From contig JACJYM010000014.1 of assembly GCA_020636155.1 (NCBI GenBank), positions 12,204 through 76,203 of the forward strand: DNA of 64,000 bases, given 5' to 3'. Positions 61,982 through 64,000 of this stretch are shown here, piece by piece. This stretch comes from Lewinellaceae bacterium. Its GTDB lineage: Bacteria; Bacteroidota; Bacteroidia; Chitinophagales; Saprospiraceae. The translations under genes were made by a program, and so were the position numbers. Numbering within the stretch: the stretch's first letter is position 1; every line of letters begins with the position of its first letter. The notes under the pieces are model-generated. The model worked only from the letters and a program-made list of their open reading frames with translations, had not been told where the DNA came from and ran no database searches.

Positions 61982-62290
61982 TTAAGTAAGCTTAACTTGA
62001 ATATCTACACCGCTGGGCAATTCCAGCTTAGATAAAGCATCTACCGTTTTTTGTGTTGGAGTGTAAATCTCTATAAGCCTCTTATGTGTTCTTAGTTGAA
62101 ACTGCTCACGAGATTTCTTATTTACATGCGGGGAACGCAATACGGTAAATATTTCTTTCTTCGTGGGCAGAGGAATCGGTCCTGATATGACAGCACCGCT
62201 ATTTTTTACAGTCTTAACTATCTTCTCAGTACTCTTATCTACTAAGTTGTGATCGTAAGATTGTAATTTGATTCTGATTTTTTGATTCAT
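61982..62290 (-). CDS. rpsJ: 30S ribosomal protein uS10
   Basis: A 102-residue protein. RIKLQSYDHNLVDKSTEKIV, SGPIPLPTKKEIFTVLRSPHVNKKSREQFQLRTHKR and IQVKLT are uS10 in full. It takes part in the 30S head and in NusB-dependent antitermination. It heads the S10 part of the cluster and has its own strong promoter in the 80-base gap after fusA. Confidence 0.98.
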   Translation of the reverse strand: MNQKIRIKLQSYDHNLVDKSTEKIVKTVKNSGAVISGPIPLPTKKEIFTVLRSPHVNKKSREQFQLRTHKRLIEIYTPTQKTVDALSKLELPSGVDIQVKLT

Positions 62291-62331
62291 AACCCTTATT
62301 AAAAAATTATCGCTATTTTGCTAAGCGGCTG

Positions 62332-62363
62332 CAAAGATACAACCGCTAATTCTTAATTCCAAA
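62332..62363 (-). promoter_or_regulatory. Internal promoter in front of rpsJ
   Basis: Minus-strand TATCTTTG (62332-62339) followed by CAGCC and TTTG (62360-62363) with a 20-base spacer give a full-consensus promoter between fusA and rpsJ. Short inverted arms AGCGG/CCGCT (62324-62328, 62343-62347) flank the -7 box. Confidence 0.8.
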
Positions 62364-62370
62364 TATTTTA

Positions 62371-63999
62371 TTAAACATTTACAGCTCCTTTGGATTTTTC
62401 TATTACTGCATCCGCTACGTTCTTCGGAGCCGGTGAGTAATGTGAAAATTCCATCGTACTACTTGCTCTACCTGAAGTCAATGTTCTTAATTGTGTCACA
62501 TAACCGAACATTTCAGCCAAAGGAACTTCAGCGTTGATTGCAACTGCACCTCCCATTCGAGGTTCTTGATTTTTAGGCAAACCTCTTCTTCTGTTAAGGT
62601 CACCAATTACTGAACCCACGTATTCTTCAGGTGTGATTACTTCCAATTTCATCATTGGTTCCAACAACACCGGATTCGCTTTTCTTGCTGCCTCTTTGAA
62701 TCCTTCCTTAGCACAAAGCTCAAATGCAATCGGTTTTGAATCCACTGCGTGAGTCTGACCATCATAAAGCCTTACTCTCATGCTATCAATTCCATAACCG
62801 GCTAAAACTCCATTATCCATCATAGCATTAAATCCTTTGATGATAGACGGGAAGTATTCCTTAGGAACAGATCCTCCGAAGATATCATTTACAAACTGCA
62901 ATTTAGTCTTACCGCTTTTGAAATCCTCTGATTGTAAAAATTCCTCATCAGCAGGCCCTAGTTCAAAAGACATTTGTGCAAACAAACCTGAACCACCCGA
63001 CTGCTTTTTCAATCTTTCTGTATGATCAACTAGGGAAGTCAATGCTTCCTTATAGTTAACCTGCGGTTGACCTTGGTTGCATTCCACTTTAAATTCTCTT
63101 CTTAACCTATCGACGATGATTTCAAGGTGAAGTTCACCCATACCGCTGATTACGGTTTGGTTAGTGTCCTCATCATATCTAACTCTAAATGTAGGATCTT
63201 CCTCTGCCAATTTTGCTAAAGCCATTCCTAGCTTGTCCAAATCTTTTTGAGTCTTTGGCTCCACTGCAATACCAATCACTGGATCAGGGAAAACCATACT
63301 CTCAAGAATGATTGGATGATCAATATCACACAAGGTATCACCTGTTCTGATATCTTTAAAACCTACAGCCGCAGCAATATCTCCAGCTTCTACTCTTTCG
63401 ATTGGATTTTGCTTATTGGCATGCATTTGATAGATTCTTGAGATTCTCTCTTTATTGTCAGATCTAGTATTCAAGATATAACTACCGGCATCCAATGAAC
63501 CAGAATAAACTCTCATGAAGCACAATCTACCCACATAAGGATCCGTTGCAATTTTAAATGCCAATGCTGTAAAAGGCTCAGTATTGCTAGGTTTTCTAAT
63601 TATTTCCTGATCATTCTTAGGATTGATACCTTTGATCGCCTCAACATCTAGTGGACTAGGTAAGAAATAACATACGTTGTCCAATAGCGCTTGAACTCCT
63701 TTATTTTTAAATGCAGATCCGCACATTACCGGAGTCATGGACATATCGGTAACAGCAGCTCTGACTGCTTTTCTCATTTCTTCAACAGAGATAGAATCTG
63801 GATCTTCGAAGAATTTTTCCATCAAAGACTCGTCATAAGAAGCAACTTCCTCTATCAAAAGGGCTCTAGCGTCATTCACCGTTTCTTTTAAATCTTCTGG
63901 AATGGCAATTTCTTCATAGGTCATTCCCATATCTTCCTCATTCCAAACAATTGCTTTACCTGTAACCAAATCCACAACACCCTTAAATTTCTCTTCGCT
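62371..63999 (-). CDS. fusA: Elongation factor G (5' part outside window)
   Basis: At least 543 codons of EF-G, open at the right edge: the frame reads SEEKFKGVVDLVTGKAIVW from 63999, so the GTP-binding motifs lie outside the window. Visible parts are the G' region, domain II (TGDTLCDIDHPIILESMVFPDP), domain III (GMGELHLEIIVDRLRREF), domain IV, which mimics the tRNA anticodon arm (ALTSLVDHTERLKKQSGGSG), and domain V ending in TMEFSHYSPAPKNVADAV. It drives translocation. No tuf gene follows before rpsJ, as is common in Bacteroidota. Confidence 0.97.
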   Translation of the reverse strand, partial: SEEKFKGVVDLVTGKAIVWNEEDMGMTYEEIAIPEDLKETVNDARALLIEEVASYDESLMEKFFEDPDSISVEEMRKAVRAAVTDMSMTPVMCGSAFKNKGVQALLDNVCYFLPSPLDVEAIKGINPKNDQEIIRKPSNTEPFTALAFKIATDPYVGRLCFMRVYSGSLDAGSYILNTRSDNKERISRIYQMHANKQNPIERVEAGDIAAAVGFKDIRTGDTLCDIDHPIILESMVFPDPVIGIAVEPKTQKDLDKLGMALAKLAEEDPTFRVRYDEDTNQTVISGMGELHLEIIVDRLRREFKVECNQGQPQVNYKEALTSLVDHTERLKKQSGGSGLFAQMSFELGPADEEFLQSEDFKSGKTKLQFVNDIFGGSVPKEYFPSIIKGFNAMMDNGVLAGYGIDSMRVRLYDGQTHAVDSKPIAFELCAKEGFKEAARKANPVLLEPMMKLEVITPEEYVGSVIGDLNRRRGLPKNQEPRMGGAVAINAEVPLAEMFGYVTQLRTLTSGRASSTMEFSHYSPAPKNVADAVIEKSKGAVNV

Positions 64000-64000
64000 A

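Overview
The window looks like a stretch of chromosome from a member of the Bacteroidota, most likely of the Saprospirales/Saprospiria. The evidence is as follows. The promoters are of the TTG-N18-20-TAnnTTTG type. There is a type IX secretion C-terminal sorting domain, an alternative GlmU-like enzyme, a zinc-free set of ribosomal proteins, and the order rpoA-rplQ-carA-eno. A giant secreted protein is built from SdrD_B-like and DUF11 repeats. The sequence is AT-rich. No rRNA, tRNA, CRISPR, prophage or insertion sequence was recognised.

Region 1 (1-8954, minus strand): one enormous open gene with no stop in at least 2984 codons. Its start and signal peptide are at 8954 and it runs off the left edge. 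From the N-terminus it has Ig/PKD-like and SprB-like domains, a SdrD_B-like module, a propeller-like segment, another SdrD_B module, more Ig-like domains, four SdrD_B modules, and then seven complete plus one cut 450-bp DUF11 units. The DUF11 units are identical in protein, and every DNA difference I see between them is silent.

Region 2 (9.4-29.4 kb): housekeeping and accessory genes in short operons. These are rpsT, a PaaE-like flavoprotein reductase with a glycosyltransferase-like partner, an outer-membrane barrel protein, an ABC exporter, an acetyltransferase-symporter-ornithine/alanine racemase cluster, rpmE2, an alternative glmU, a dipeptidyl peptidase IV with a DUF3052-like partner, a polyprenyl synthase, a DUF6427-like membrane protein, purQ, and a dsbD locus carrying three DsbD-alpha domains.

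Region 3 (29.5-44.5 kb): a TonB-like protein; rpsF-rpsR-rplI, with an S6 that carries a helix-hairpin-helix tail; a PDZ aspartyl protease; guaB-mpg divergent from tadA; a T9SS cargo protein; a small membrane protein-hydroxyacyl-CoA dehydrogenase-rRNA methyltransferase operon; a duplicated-core lgt; a glycosyltransferase; and carA-eno-divIC-sucD.

Region 4 (47-64 kb, minus strand): the merged str/S10/spc/alpha ribosomal superoperon from fusA (cut by the right edge) through rpsJ, rplCDWB, rpsS, rplV, rpsC, rplP, rpmC, rpsQ, rplNXE, rpsNH, rplFR, rpsE, rpmD, rplO, secY, map, infA, rpmJ, rpsMKD and rpoA to rplQ. Two very small genes here, rpmJ and rpmD, were found by direct translation. The wide gaps inside the cluster hold promoter-like boxes or hairpins, which suggests that it is split into several transcription units.
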